Below are positions 34,798 to 44,179 of a stretch of DNA of 64,000 nucleotides, in pieces. The DNA lies in assembly GCF_037113415.1 (NCBI RefSeq), contig NZ_CP146608.1:3319001-3383000 (forward strand), given 5' to 3'. The translations under genes were made by a program, and so were the position numbers. This DNA comes from Devosia sp. XK-2. GTDB taxonomy: Bacteria; Pseudomonadota; Alphaproteobacteria; Rhizobiales; Devosiaceae. The notes beneath the pieces are model-generated. The model was not told the DNA's origin. It did not search any database and was given only the letters and a program-made list of their open reading frames with translations. Position 1 is the first letter of the stretch. Every line of letters starts with the position of its first letter.

Positions 34798-35616
34798 TCA
34801 ATCGACCCGCCGCACGAGCGGTATCGGACCGCGCTCGGCCTTGGTCTCGGCCACATATTCTCCAACCGCTTTTCTGACCATGCCGGCCACATCGGCCCGC
34901 GGCCGCGCAAAACTGGGTGGCGGGCTGGTATTGAGTCCGATCAGGTCGTTGATCACCAGCACCTGGCCGGCACAATCCTTGCCCGAACCGATGCCGATCG
35001 TGGGAATGGTCAGCATATGCGTGATCTCGGCGGCCAGCGCCGGCGTGACGCATTCGAGTACAATGGCAAAGGCCCCAGCCGCTTCCAAAGCCCGCGCCTC
35101 TTCGCGCAGCCGCCCGGCCGAGGCCTCGTCCTTGCCATGCATGTAATAGCCGCCCATCTGGTGCACATGCTGCGGCGTCAACCCGATATGGGCAACCACG
35201 GCAATGCCATGGGCCACCAGCTTCTCAACAGTCGGAACCATGGCGATCCCGCCTTCGAGCTTGACCGCCTCGACCCCGGTTTCCTTCATGATACGCACCG
35301 CATTGGTGAGCGCGCTATCCGGATTGGTCACCGAACCAAAGGGCATGTCGCAGACCAGCAATGCCCGGTGCGACCCACGTTTGACGGCAGCAGCATGGCG
35401 GATCATGTCGTCGAGCGTCACCGGCAAGGTGGTTTCATGGCCAAGCACCACATTGCCCAGGCTATCGCCCACCAGGATCATGTCGGCACCGGACATATCG
35501 ACCAACGCGGCCATGGTGGCATCATAGGCGGTCAGCATGGCCACCGCCTCGCCGCGTTGCCGCATGGCGGCAATATCGCGCGTGGTCAGGCGCTTGTTCG
35601 GGGTCTGGGTCGACAC
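34798..35616 (-). CDS. panB: 3-methyl-2-oxobutanoate hydroxymethyltransferase
   Basis: PanB makes ketopantoate from alpha-ketoisovalerate and methylene-tetrahydrofolate. The GTG at 35616 is chosen (reads MSTQTPNKRLTTRDI) because GGAGG lies 7 nt upstream; this gives 272 aa, normal for the family. Motifs: MLTAYDATMAALVDMSGAD, ILVGDSLGNVVLGHETTLPV, VKLEGG and HIGLTPQHVHQMGGY. It begins the panB-coaBC-panC operon, four bases before coaBC. Confidence 0.96.
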   Translation of the reverse strand: MSTQTPNKRLTTRDIAAMRQRGEAVAMLTAYDATMAALVDMSGADMILVGDSLGNVVLGHETTLPVTLDDMIRHAAAVKRGSHRALLVCDMPFGSVTNPDSALTNAVRIMKETGVEAVKLEGGIAMVPTVEKLVAHGIAVVAHIGLTPQHVHQMGGYYMHGKDEASAGRLREEARALEAAGAFAIVLECVTPALAAEITHMLTIPTIGIGSGKDCAGQVLVINDLIGLNTSPPPSFARPRADVAGMVRKAVGEYVAETKAERGPIPLVRRVD

Positions 35617-35725
35617 TTTCAGTCCTCCAACCCTGCCGGCGCCAACATGGTCCGGCCTTTTGCGCGGGAGATAGGGCAAACCGAGGCGCAGCGCCAGCCC
35701 TTCATTGGTGCTATGCGCTTGACGC

Positions 35726-36286
35726 TCAGCGGCGCTGCGTCCCTATGCCGGCACGCACCTCGCGCCATTGCCCGGGAGCGATCCCCTCCAGCGTCCAGTC
35801 CGCAATCCGCCAGCGCACCAGCCGAAGAGTGGGAAACCCCACCGCTGCCGTCATCCGCCGCACTTGCCGGTTGCGCCCTTCGGTAATGGTCAGCGCCATC
35901 CAGCTATCGGGCACGCTTCTGCGAAATCTAACCGGCGGATCGCGCTCCCACAATTCCGGCGGATCGATCAGCTTGGCCTTGGCCGGGCGGGCCGGCCCAT
36001 CCTTGAGCACCACGCCCTCGCGCAATTGGACAAGCGCCGCCTCGGTCGGAACCCCCTCCACCTGAACCAGATAGGTCTTTTCCTTATTGTAGCGCGGTGC
36101 GGAAATCTGCGCCTGCAATTTCCCGTCATCGGTCAAGAGCAGCAGGCCCTCGCTGTCCTTGTCCAATCGCCCCGCCGGATAGACGCCGGGGACCTTGACG
36201 AAGTCAGCCAGCGTCTCGCCCGGCCCGCCCCCGGTAAATTGCGACAGCACCCCGAAAGGCTTGTTGAACAGGATCAGCCGCGCCAT
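35726..36286 (-). CDS. rluE: RsuA/RluE-family rRNA pseudouridine synthase
   Basis: A 186-aa pseudouridine synthase starting at the ATG at 36286 (MARLILFNKPFGVLSQF). The catalytic Asp is in YPAGRLDKDSEGLLLLTDDG, and ALTITEGRNRQVRRM is the RsuA/RluE C-terminal motif. It lacks the N-terminal S4 domain of RsuA or RluB, which fits RluE, the enzyme for a single 23S rRNA uridine. The exact target is inferred from that domain make-up. Confidence 0.87.
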   Translation of the reverse strand: MARLILFNKPFGVLSQFTGGGPGETLADFVKVPGVYPAGRLDKDSEGLLLLTDDGKLQAQISAPRYNKEKTYLVQVEGVPTEAALVQLREGVVLKDGPARPAKAKLIDPPELWERDPPVRFRRSVPDSWMALTITEGRNRQVRRMTAAVGFPTLRLVRWRIADWTLEGIAPGQWREVRAGIGTQRR

Positions 36287-36374
36287 CGAAACCAGCACAA
36301 TTAAAGACAAGGACAAGCCCGGAATGGCCGCCGGGGTCGGCAAAGTCAACGCCCAGGGTAAGGCCCCAGCGGCA

Positions 36375-37190
36375 TCAGCCCAGTTCGAGCGAGGTCACCC
36401 CGAAAATCTGTTCGCGCCGCAGCGCCGGTGCCGGGCCGCGATACATGCGGGCGGTGCGGAATTGCGCGCTAAAGCCCAACGCGTCCAGCTCGGCAAGCAG
36501 GCCAGTCTGATACTGGGGCACATCGATCTGCACCACCCCCTCGATGGCACCGATGAGATCGCGCGCGCTCGCCAGGTCCGCGGCAAAGAGTGGCCCGATC
36601 TTGCGATCCTTGCGGCAGGCGCGAACGACCATATAGCCACAGGGCTGGCCATCGCGCATGGCCACCAGGGCCTGGTGCGGCGGCGAAATCCAGGCCTCGA
36701 GGAACCTGTCGCGTCGGGCCGGAAAGCAGGCCTGGTCCACATCGCGCACGGGCTCGACGCTGTCGAGCACCTCGATGTGGCAATGCCGGGCCGCAACGCG
36801 CCGCAAGACGCCGCCCATGCGGACCGTCTCGTAATCTGCGGCAAAGCCCATGCGCTGATAATTGGCCTGCTGTTCGGGCACGCCATCGAGCCCGACAATG
36901 CGGTTGCCCAGATAGGTCATGCCCGCATCCCAGACGGCCCGGCCATAGCCCTGCCCGCGAAAATCGGGATGGCAGATATAAAGCCCCAGAAAGCCGAAAT
37001 CGTCGTCATAGGCGACCACGGAAATGCCGGCCACCATGACGCCATCGACAAAGGCGCCAAGAAAACCCTTCGGATCAGCCGCATGAAAGGCGGAGGCGTC
37101 CACGACGCCCGGATTCCAGCCCTCCGCAGCAGCCCAATCGATCAGTGTTTCAATGTCGTCGAGGTCAAGTGTGCGGATATCAACTGTCAC
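36375..37190 (-). CDS. GNAT-family N-acetyltransferase with extra C-terminal domain
   Basis: A 271-aa protein. The GTG at 37190 (reads MTVDIRTLDLDD) overlaps the racemase stop (GTGA). The N-terminal GNAT domain has the acetyl-CoA loop in LYICHPDFRGQGYGRAVWDA (about 78-97) followed by GVPEQQANYQRMGF. The C-terminal half (about 150-271) is a second acetyltransferase-like domain of the YitH/HolE type. It is the last gene of the GntR-linked ABC transporter operon and may modify the transported compound. Confidence 0.82.
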   Translation of the reverse strand: MTVDIRTLDLDDIETLIDWAAAEGWNPGVVDASAFHAADPKGFLGAFVDGVMVAGISVVAYDDDFGFLGLYICHPDFRGQGYGRAVWDAGMTYLGNRIVGLDGVPEQQANYQRMGFAADYETVRMGGVLRRVAARHCHIEVLDSVEPVRDVDQACFPARRDRFLEAWISPPHQALVAMRDGQPCGYMVVRACRKDRKIGPLFAADLASARDLIGAIEGVVQIDVPQYQTGLLAELDALGFSAQFRTARMYRGPAPALRREQIFGVTSLELG

Positions 37191-37918
37191 GGTGCGAATT
37201 CGGCCATCATGCCGGCATAGGGTTTGGAGACCGGTCCAGCATAAGCCCCGCGCTTGGATGTCGATAGCCCCAGCGCCACCAGGGCCTCGGCCTGCTTGAC
37301 CGCCGCGCCCACCCCGTCGATCACCGGCATGCCGAATTCTGCCTGCAGGGTCCGCGCCAGGTCGGCCATGCCCGCACAGCCCAGGACGATAGCTTCGGCA
37401 TTGTCCTCGGCAATGGCGCGGGTGATTTCGCTCCGGAGCTTGTCGCGCGCACCCGAATTGGGGTCTTCGAGCGACAGCACCGATATATTGGCCGCTCGCA
37501 CATGCGCCTTGCGCCCCATGCCGTAGCGATCCACCAATTCCTCGATCGGCACGCGCGAGCGCTCCATTGTGGTCACCACGGTGAACCGCTTGGCGACCAT
37601 GGCGGCCAGCGACAACGCACTCTCGCAAATCCCCAGCACGGGAATACCCGCCATGGCCCGGGCCGCATCGAGCCCGGTATCGTCGAAACAGGCGATAATG
37701 GCCGCCTGGGCCCCGGCTTTCTCGCCGGTCGCGATCTCCGCCAACAGACCGGGCACGGCAAAAGCCTCGTCGTAAAACCCTTCAATGGAAACCGGCCCCA
37801 TGGCGCTGGTTACCGCCTTCACATCCGTTTGCGGTGCCGCTGCCTGCCGGGCAGCCGCGTCGATGGTTTCGGTCATACTGGCCGTGGTGTTGGGATTGAC
37901 AACAAGCAGACGTGTCAT
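37187..37918 (-). CDS. Aspartate/glutamate/hydantoin racemase-family protein
   Basis: A 243-aa cofactor-independent racemase. LLVVNPNTTASMTETI begins the fold, and the two catalytic Cys are in AIIACFDDTG and VLGCAGMADL, matching the hydantoin/allantoin racemase branch. Its ATG overlaps the preceding permease stop (ATGA) and its own stop overlaps the GNAT start, so it is tightly built into the transporter operon. The substrate is probably an amino-acid derivative or hydantoin taken up by that transporter. Confidence 0.88.
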   Translation of the reverse strand: MTRLLVVNPNTTASMTETIDAAARQAAAPQTDVKAVTSAMGPVSIEGFYDEAFAVPGLLAEIATGEKAGAQAAIIACFDDTGLDAARAMAGIPVLGICESALSLAAMVAKRFTVVTTMERSRVPIEELVDRYGMGRKAHVRAANISVLSLEDPNSGARDKLRSEITRAIAEDNAEAIVLGCAGMADLARTLQAEFGMPVIDGVGAAVKQAEALVALGLSTSKRGAYAGPVSKPYAGMMAEFAP

Positions 37919-38730
37919 GCGCGCAGCCGTCTGTTCTGCACCAACCTGATGGCCAGGATCGTGCCTAGAATGACGAGGAACGAGAACAATGTGGTCACCG
38001 TACCCAGCGCGTAGAGCACGGGTGTGGTGACATTGGTGGTCATGCCATAGATTTCGAGCGGCAAAGTATTGGCGCTGCCCGAGGTCAAGAGACTCCGCGC
38101 AAACTCGTCATAGGACAGGGTAAAGCCGAAAAGCCCGACGCCGATCAGGCTTGGGGCGATCATGGGCAGAACGACATGGGCGAATGTCTGCCAGGAGGAA
38201 GCGCCAAGGTCGCGTGCCGCTTCCTCATAGCTCGGCGAAAAACGGTTGAAGACCGCGAACATGATGAGCACACCAAACGGCAGCGTCCAGGTCAGATGCG
38301 CCCCAAAGGCCGAACTGAACCAGGCGGGGCGAATACCCACCTGCTGATAGAGCACGCCGATGCCCAGGCTGACGATGATCGAGGGTACGACCAGGCTGGC
38401 AATGGTGAGGTAAAATAGCGGCGTCGCGCCGAAGAACCGCCGCCGGAATGCCAGTCCCGCCAAGAGCGAGACCAGCACCGTTACGGCCATCACCATCAGC
38501 CCCAGCGCAAAGGAGCGGCCGAAACTGGCGCCAAAATCGCCCACGGCCTGACGCTCGAAAAGGTTGAAGAACCAGTGCAGCGACACACCATTGAGAGGGA
38601 AGGTCAGCCCCCCGGAAGGGCCCTGGAAGCTCAGGATGAACACCGCCGAAAGGGGGCCATAAAGAAATAGCACGAACAGGACAAAGAAGGCGGCCAGAAC
38701 ATAAAAGCCGGGGCTGCGTTTTTCGCTCAT
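37915..38730 (-). CDS. ABC transporter permease, PotC type
   Basis: A 271-aa inner-membrane permease with six helices, the first at about residues 9-33. The EAA loop reads YEEAARDLGASSWQTFAHV and is followed by LPMIAPSLIGVGLFGFTLSYDE, typical of the polyamine/opine/peptide (PotC) family. It starts one base after the other permease's stop and overlaps the racemase start. Confidence 0.92.
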   Translation of the reverse strand: MSEKRSPGFYVLAAFFVLFVLFLYGPLSAVFILSFQGPSGGLTFPLNGVSLHWFFNLFERQAVGDFGASFGRSFALGLMVMAVTVLVSLLAGLAFRRRFFGATPLFYLTIASLVVPSIIVSLGIGVLYQQVGIRPAWFSSAFGAHLTWTLPFGVLIMFAVFNRFSPSYEEAARDLGASSWQTFAHVVLPMIAPSLIGVGLFGFTLSYDEFARSLLTSGSANTLPLEIYGMTTNVTTPVLYALGTVTTLFSFLVILGTILAIRLVQNRRLRA

Positions 38731-38731
38731 C

Positions 38732-39595
38732 TCACAGCTCCTTGCGAATATCGACGATGCGCAGGATGCCAGCGACCATCACCAGAACCAGGATCAGCAA
38801 CACCACCGCATTGGCTGCCGCTGCCGGATATTGCAGAAGGCTCATCTGATTGCGCATCATCAGCGCCACCGAGGCAGACTGACCGCCCGACATGACCTGA
38901 ACGGTCGAAAAATCGGCCATGACCAGGGTCACGACGAAAATGGTGCCGATGGCAATGCCGGGCTTGGCCAGCGGCAGGATCACATGCCAGATGATCTGCC
39001 AATCCTTCGCCCCGGCATCACGCGCCGCCTCCGCCAATGAGCGGTCGATGCGCATCATGGTGTTGAAAATCGGGGTGACCATAAACAGCGTATAAAGATG
39101 CACCATGGCCAGGACCACGGCGAAATCGGAATAGAGCAGCCACTCTATGGGCTGGTCGATAATCCCGGCACTGACAAGGGTGGAATTGACCAGTCCATTG
39201 CGTCCCAGCACCGGAATCCAGGAAATCATGCGGATGATATTGGATGTCAGGAACGGCACGGTGCAGACCAGAAACAACACCATCTGCATGGCGGCGCTGC
39301 GGATGTGAAAGGCCAGGAAATAGGCGACCCAGAAGCCGAGAAACGCCGTGATCGCCCAGACCAGAAAGGCGAATTTGAGCGTATTGCCATAGGTCCGCCA
39401 AGTAACCCAGGAGCCCAGCGTTTCGGCATAGTTGAAGGTGAAAAAGCCCGGATACATGCCGGCAAAGTCATAGTCCCAGAAGCTGACAATAACGAGCAGC
39501 ACGATGGGCAGTGCCAGGAAAAAGCCCAGGATCAGCGTCAACGGTGTCGCCTGCAGATAGGGCGTGGCGCGGGCCAGCAGATTGTTCAACAACAC
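38732..39595 (-). CDS. ABC transporter permease, PotB type
   Basis: A 287-aa permease with six helices and an EAA loop (LAEAARDAGAKDWQIIWHV). No ATG begins the frame: GTG at 39595 and TTGs at 39592 and 39589 follow GGAGA closely, and the TTG at 39589 has the best spacing, so the true N-terminus may be two residues shorter than given. It works with the next permease to form the channel. About 136 bp with a stem-loop separate it from the binding-protein gene. Confidence 0.9.
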   Translation of the reverse strand: MLLNNLLARATPYLQATPLTLILGFFLALPIVLLVIVSFWDYDFAGMYPGFFTFNYAETLGSWVTWRTYGNTLKFAFLVWAITAFLGFWVAYFLAFHIRSAAMQMVLFLVCTVPFLTSNIIRMISWIPVLGRNGLVNSTLVSAGIIDQPIEWLLYSDFAVVLAMVHLYTLFMVTPIFNTMMRIDRSLAEAARDAGAKDWQIIWHVILPLAKPGIAIGTIFVVTLVMADFSTVQVMSGGQSASVALMMRNQMSLLQYPAAAANAVVLLILVLVMVAGILRIVDIRKEL

Positions 39596-39694
39596 TCTCC
39601 ACGTCTCTCGTGCCGCCCTCGGACTTAGTCCTAAGGCCGATCGTTATTCGTTCCCGGTCAAAAGTGCCCAGGGCCGTGCCCGCGGGCCAAGTAG

Positions 39695-39727
39695 TGTTTG
39701 GGGACGCAGTTATGCGCCCCCAACACG
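39695..39727 (-). other. Intercistronic stem-loop after the binding-protein gene
   Basis: GTGTTTGGGGACGCA (39695-39709) pairs with TGCGCCCCCAACAC (39714-39727) over about 13 bp with small mismatches and a 4-nt loop. No U-tract follows on the minus strand, so it is more likely an mRNA-stabilising or processing hairpin than a full terminator. Confidence 0.6.
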
Positions 39728-39731
39728 GTCA

Positions 39732-41021
39732 TCACGCCGCGATGAACTCGTTCCAGCGGCGGACCATGTAGCGGTCTTCGTCCATCACCGAATTCCAGCA
39801 GGCGACCTTGCCCATGCGTTCTTCGAACGAGCCGCCATCGCGCACCGCGCCGGCCTTTTCCATGACGGTGCCATCGGGCGCCAGAATATCGCCCTGGGCC
39901 GGCTTGCCCTCGATCCAGAAGCCCCATTCGTCTTCGGACATGTAGTTCTTGGCCGTCTCCATATTGGCCGAATAATAGCCCTGGCGGTTGAGATAGCCGC
40001 CGACCCAGCCGGAGGTGTACCAGTTGATATATTCGTAGGCCGCATCGAGCTGAGCGCCCGAAAGGTGAGAGGCCAGACCCAGACCACCACCCCAGGAGCG
40101 ATAGCCTTCCTTGAGCGGCTGATACTTGCAGGGGATGCCGCGCGAGCGGACGGCGGCCACGGCCGGCGACCACATGGACTGGATGACCACTTCGCCCGAC
40201 GCCATCAGGTTGACGCTCTCGTCAAAGCTCTTCCAGAAGGCGCGGAACTGGCCGTCCTGCTTGGCCTTGATCAGGAAATCGATGGTCTTGTCGATTTCCT
40301 CGGTGGTCATATTGCCCTTGTCGGCATAGGTGATCTCGCCCATGGCCTCCATGATCATGGCCGCATCCATGATGCCGATGGACGGGATGTTGAGGATCGA
40401 GGTCTTGCCCTTGAAGGCCGGGTCCATGATATCGGCCCAAGTGGTGATCTCGCGACCCACCAGGTCCGGACGGATACCCAAGGTGTCGGCATTGTAGATG
40501 GTCGGCACCATGGTGAACCAGCCGGTCTCGCCGCTGGCAAAGGTGGTGCTGTCGGGTCCTTCAACAAAACCGACCGTATGCGGCGCAGTGCCCTGGGCGA
40601 TGACGCTGTCGGGCAGCAGCTTGCCGGTTTTGAATAGCGGCACGATCTGGTCGTAATAGGTCAGGCGCGACGTATCCATGGGCTGGATGACGCCCGTCGG
40701 AAAGACCTTCTTCAAGATCCAGTACTCGATATCGGCAATGTCATAGCTGTCCGGCTGGGTCACGGCCCGCTGGGCGGCAGCGTCCGAGTCGGTGGCCGTC
40801 ATCTCGAGGGTAATGCCGAGGTCTTCCTTGCACTTCTCGGCAATGGCATTGAGGTTCGAGACGCCCGTGCCGAACTGCCGCAGCGTGATCGGGTTCTGCG
40901 CCCAGATGGTGGGGAAGCCGGTAATGGCCCCCGAGCCGACCGCTGCACCCGCCACGGCCGCCGTTCCGGTCTTGAGGAAATTTCGGCGGCTGATGCCCGC
41001 CTTGTTTTCAGTCGTCGTCAT
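39732..41021 (-). CDS. Tat-exported ABC transporter substrate-binding protein, PotD-like
   Basis: A 429-aa extracytoplasmic binding protein. The start at 41021 (MTTTENKAGI) has AGGGA upstream. A twin-arginine signal (SRRNFLKTGTAAVAGAAV, residues 11-28) means it is exported folded. The mature part has the family II binding-protein fold (ITLRQFGTGVSNLNAI, YDIADIEYWILKKVFP, VVIQSMWSPAVAAV). It is longer than classical PotD. It lies between ATPase and permease genes. The ligand is unknown; the racemase in the operon points to an amino-acid-like compound. Confidence 0.9.
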   Translation of the reverse strand: MTTTENKAGISRRNFLKTGTAAVAGAAVGSGAITGFPTIWAQNPITLRQFGTGVSNLNAIAEKCKEDLGITLEMTATDSDAAAQRAVTQPDSYDIADIEYWILKKVFPTGVIQPMDTSRLTYYDQIVPLFKTGKLLPDSVIAQGTAPHTVGFVEGPDSTTFASGETGWFTMVPTIYNADTLGIRPDLVGREITTWADIMDPAFKGKTSILNIPSIGIMDAAMIMEAMGEITYADKGNMTTEEIDKTIDFLIKAKQDGQFRAFWKSFDESVNLMASGEVVIQSMWSPAVAAVRSRGIPCKYQPLKEGYRSWGGGLGLASHLSGAQLDAAYEYINWYTSGWVGGYLNRQGYYSANMETAKNYMSEDEWGFWIEGKPAQGDILAPDGTVMEKAGAVRDGGSFEERMGKVACWNSVMDEDRYMVRRWNEFIAA

Positions 41022-41052
41022 AGCTCTTGTCCCTGTTCGCTGGATTGACGAT

Positions 41053-42141
41053 TCATCTATCGAGACGGCCGAGAACGATGGCGTCCTCCGCGTCCCAATT
41101 GAGGGGCACCGCGTCCCCCACCTTGACCGGCGCTGCAAAGAACACCTTGTCAGAGAGGATGGCGGTGAAGTCGGAAATGCCGGCGCCGTCGCAGGCGATC
41201 TTCACGCTGGCACCGCGATATTCGATATTGGAGACCATGCCGGTGAACCCGAGCCCCTTGGCCGCCGCCTCGCCGAGCCGCACCCGGTCGGTGCGCACGG
41301 CAATGTCGAGCGGCTGCCCCGGCGCCGGCGCCGGGCCCATGGCGGCAAAACGCCCGCCCTCGGCTACATCCAGTTGGGCCAGCCCATCGCCATCGCCGGC
41401 CGAGCGTCCGGAAACGACATTGTGGTCGCCCATGAAGCGGGCCACGAAGGCGGTCGCGGGACGCTCGAAAATCTCCCGCGGCGCGGCGGCCTGTTCGATA
41501 CGTCCATCGCTCATCACCACAATGAGATCGGCCAGCGCCATGGCCTCTTCCTGGCTATGGGTCACATGCACGAAGGTAATGCCGAGATTTTTCTGCAGCT
41601 TTTTAAGCTCGGCGCGCATACGCACCTTGAGAAAGGGATCGAGCGCCGAAAGCGGCTCATCGAGCAACAGCGCTTCGGGATCGGTAATGAGCGCGCGCGC
41701 CAGCGCTACACGCTGCTGCTGCCCGCCCGAAAGCTGGGCCGGATGCCGATCGGCATAGGCCTCCATCTGCATCAGCGTGAGCATGTCCAGTGCCTTGGCG
41801 CGGCGCTCCGGCTTGGACATGCCCGACATGGCCAGGCTGAACGCGACATTGTCGACCAGGTCGAGATGCGGAAACAGCGCATAGGACTGGAACATCATCG
41901 CCGTGCCGCGCTTGGCCGGCGGCAGGTCGGTGATGACGCTATCGCCCAGCCTGATGTCGCCGGCCGAAATGCTCTCATGCCCGGCAATCATGCGCAGCGT
42001 CGAACTCTTGCCGCAGCCCGAGGGCCCGAGCAGGCAGCAATAGGTCCCGGCCGGAATCTTGAGGCTGATATCGTCCACCGCCGTGGTCTGGCCGTAAATC
42101 TTGGAGACGGACGCGATATCGATCGAGGCAGCCTTGCTCAT
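41053..42141 (-). CDS. ABC transporter ATP-binding protein, PotA type
   Basis: A 362-aa ATPase. The ATG at 42141 (MSKAASIDIASVSKIYG) has AGGGGGTG upstream and is preferred over one 13 codons earlier. Motifs: Walker A LLGPSGCGKSS, Q-loop MMFQSYALFP, signature LSGGQQQRVALARAL, Walker B LLLDEPLSALD and His switch VHVTHSQEEAM, then a TOBE domain (about 275-362). It is first in the six-gene operon ATPase, binding protein, two permeases, racemase, GNAT. Confidence 0.94.
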   Translation of the reverse strand: MSKAASIDIASVSKIYGQTTAVDDISLKIPAGTYCCLLGPSGCGKSSTLRMIAGHESISAGDIRLGDSVITDLPPAKRGTAMMFQSYALFPHLDLVDNVAFSLAMSGMSKPERRAKALDMLTLMQMEAYADRHPAQLSGGQQQRVALARALITDPEALLLDEPLSALDPFLKVRMRAELKKLQKNLGITFVHVTHSQEEAMALADLIVVMSDGRIEQAAAPREIFERPATAFVARFMGDHNVVSGRSAGDGDGLAQLDVAEGGRFAAMGPAPAPGQPLDIAVRTDRVRLGEAAAKGLGFTGMVSNIEYRGASVKIACDGAGISDFTAILSDKVFFAAPVKVGDAVPLNWDAEDAIVLGRLDR

Positions 42142-42309
42142 CCACACCCCCTGTAACGGGGTCTGAATTGCAACTGCCATGCCAAGTGCCGGTTTTGCTG
42201 CTTAATCAGCTGGCGCAGCGCGTTTTTCTCTCAGGGCCAAGACTGCCTCGCCCAACATCACTTTGCCAAAATGCCCAACATTTAATCAGTTGTTCGCAAT
42301 ATGCCGGTC

Positions 42310-42325
42310 AGATTGTATGCAATCT
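42310..42325. promoter_or_regulatory. Probable operator of the GntR/FCD regulator
   Basis: AGATTG-TATG-CAATCT is a perfect 6+6 inverted repeat. It resembles the short ATTGTATNCAAT-like operators of FCD-type GntR regulators and lies in the 255-bp divergent space between the GntR gene and the ABC operon, 72 bp before the GntR start. Confidence 0.6.
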
Positions 42326-42396
42326 ATAAATGTGATTGGACGCGATGTTTCGCTTTCGCCCGGCCCCAAATCCTGTCAAAAGGAACCAGGTGCACC

Positions 42397-43104
42397 ATGA
42401 TCCAATCGTCCCATTCCGAAGCCGCCCCGCAAGCCGATGACCGGGCCATGGCCATTCGCGACCATTTGCGCGACGCCATAGTCGAGCATCGCCTGGTGCC
42501 TGGCACCAAGCTCTCGGAAGCCGAAGTGGGCAAGCTGTTCGATGTCAGCCGCACCGTGGTGCGCGCCGCCCTGCAATCACTGACCTTTGAAGGCCTGGTG
42601 CGGGCCGAGCGCAATCGTGGCGCCTTTGTCGCCAGTCCCAGCCCGGAAGAGGCCCGGCAGCTTTTCGAAGCGCGGCGGCAGATCGAAACCGGCATTGCCC
42701 GCACCGCCGCCATAAACGGCAAACAGGCCGATTTTGCCCGCTTCGAGGCCTGTCTGGCGACGGAAAGCCGCTTGATCGCCGAGCGTGGGCCGGCCTCACG
42801 CCGCGCCTCCATCCGGGCATCAGGCGAATTCCACCTGCTGCTGGCCGAGATTGCCGGCAATGCCATCATGCAGCGCTTCATGGAAGAACTGATTGCCCGC
42901 TCCTCCCTGGTCATCGCGCTTTACGGGCGCACCGGTGCATCCAGTTGCGGGCACAACGAACATGGCGACATTGTCGCCGCCCTGCGCGACCGCGACGCAG
43001 AACGCGCCAGCGCCCTCATCCTCCAGCATATCGATCACATCGAGGCCGATCTGGACCTGCGCGCTTATGCCGAGCGCCCTCTAAGAGACGCCTTGCTGCT
43101 CTAG
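42397..43104 (+). CDS. GntR-family (FadR/FCD subfamily) transcriptional regulator
   Basis: A 235-aa regulator with the start at 42397 (MIQSSHSEAAPQ) and AAGGAACC upstream. The N-terminal winged helix (about 18-85, LRDAIVEHRLVPGTKLSEAEV and LFDVSRTVVRAALQSL) and the all-helical FCD ligand domain (about 95-220, with FHLLLAEIAGNAIMQRFMEE) are both clear. It is divergent from the ABC-racemase-GNAT operon, which it most likely controls in response to the transported ligand. Confidence 0.92.
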   Translation: MIQSSHSEAAPQADDRAMAIRDHLRDAIVEHRLVPGTKLSEAEVGKLFDVSRTVVRAALQSLTFEGLVRAERNRGAFVASPSPEEARQLFEARRQIETGIARTAAINGKQADFARFEACLATESRLIAERGPASRRASIRASGEFHLLLAEIAGNAIMQRFMEELIARSSLVIALYGRTGASSCGHNEHGDIVAALRDRDAERASALILQHIDHIEADLDLRAYAERPLRDALLL

Positions 43105-43125
43105 GGCCGCCCGCCCGATTGGGCA

Positions 43126-44154
43126 TCATGCCGAAGCGCGACGCACCAGTTCAAAGCCGACATTGTGGACGGCGCTGAGCCCCTGCCCTAAGCCGAACCG
43201 CTCCACCAGCGCCTTTGCCGCGACCTCGCCCAAAGCCTGGCGGTCGATCCGGATGCTGGTCAGCGCCGGCTCCGTCATGGCCGCGAAATCCTGGTCGCCA
43301 AAACCGATCACGGCAACATCCCCCGGCACGCGCAGACCTCGCGCCCCCGCTTCAACCAGCACGCCCTGCGCAAACTGGTCCGAGCTGCAAAACAGAACCG
43401 TCCCCTTTTCCATGCCCCCGTCGAGCAATTGCGCCAGCGCCTGCCGGCCCAGTCCCAAAGTCGCCGAACCCGAAAAATCGACGCCGCTCACGACTGTGCC
43501 CATGCGGCCGCCAAACCGGGCGACAAAGCTATCGCGGCGGCGCATGGCGCGTTCATCGCCGGCGGTCACGGTGGCGGCATGGCGATAACCGGCCGCCACG
43601 GCAAACTCGGCCGCGGTCTGCCCCGCCTCCGCATGAGAGAAGCCGACACAACAATCGATCGGGGAATCCGATATGTCCCAGATCTCGACCACCGGAATGC
43701 CGGCATTGAGCAGCATGCGCCGCGCCCCGGCGCTGTGATGCACCCCGGTCAGCAGCATGGCATCGGGCCGCCGTGACAAATGCGCGGCAATTGCCTGCTC
43801 TTCGCGCGCCGGATCGAGACCGGTTTCGGACAATATGATCTGATAGCCATGCCTCCGCATAATCTCGGAGAAGGCATGCAGCAGGCTCGCATAGACAATA
43901 TTGGTGATCGAAGGCACCAATGCCGCGATCAACCTGGATTTGCGCGATGCCAGCGCCCCCGCCACCGCATTGGGCACATAGCCGGTGCGCGCAATGGCAT
44001 CCTGGATGCGTTGCAGGGTCTCGGGCGACACCTTGTCCGGCGACGACAGCGCCCGTGACACGGTGACCTGTGAGACCCCGGCCAGCCGCCCCACCTCGGC
44101 CATGGTCACGCTGCCGCCCCGTCCAAGCCCGCTTTTGCTATGGGCCACCATCAT
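43126..44154 (-). CDS. LacI-family transcriptional regulator (GntR-gluconate type)
   Basis: A 342-aa repressor-type regulator. The N-terminal helix-turn-helix and hinge are clear (TMAEVGRLAGVSQVTVSRAL, then PNAVAGALASRKSRLIAALV), followed by a periplasmic-binding-protein-like ligand domain. ATGs at 44154 and 44151 and a TTG at 44163 are all possible; GGTGAG favours 44154. It is divergent from a sugar-acid dehydratase operon, and two palindromes of LacI-family type lie between them, so it probably regulates that operon and itself. Confidence 0.92.
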   Translation of the reverse strand: MMVAHSKSGLGRGGSVTMAEVGRLAGVSQVTVSRALSSPDKVSPETLQRIQDAIARTGYVPNAVAGALASRKSRLIAALVPSITNIVYASLLHAFSEIMRRHGYQIILSETGLDPAREEQAIAAHLSRRPDAMLLTGVHHSAGARRMLLNAGIPVVEIWDISDSPIDCCVGFSHAEAGQTAAEFAVAAGYRHAATVTAGDERAMRRRDSFVARFGGRMGTVVSGVDFSGSATLGLGRQALAQLLDGGMEKGTVLFCSSDQFAQGVLVEAGARGLRVPGDVAVIGFGDQDFAAMTEPALTSIRIDRQALGEVAAKALVERFGLGQGLSAVHNVGFELVRRASA

Positions 44155-44179
44155 TCTCACCAAATGGGTTCATCACTTC

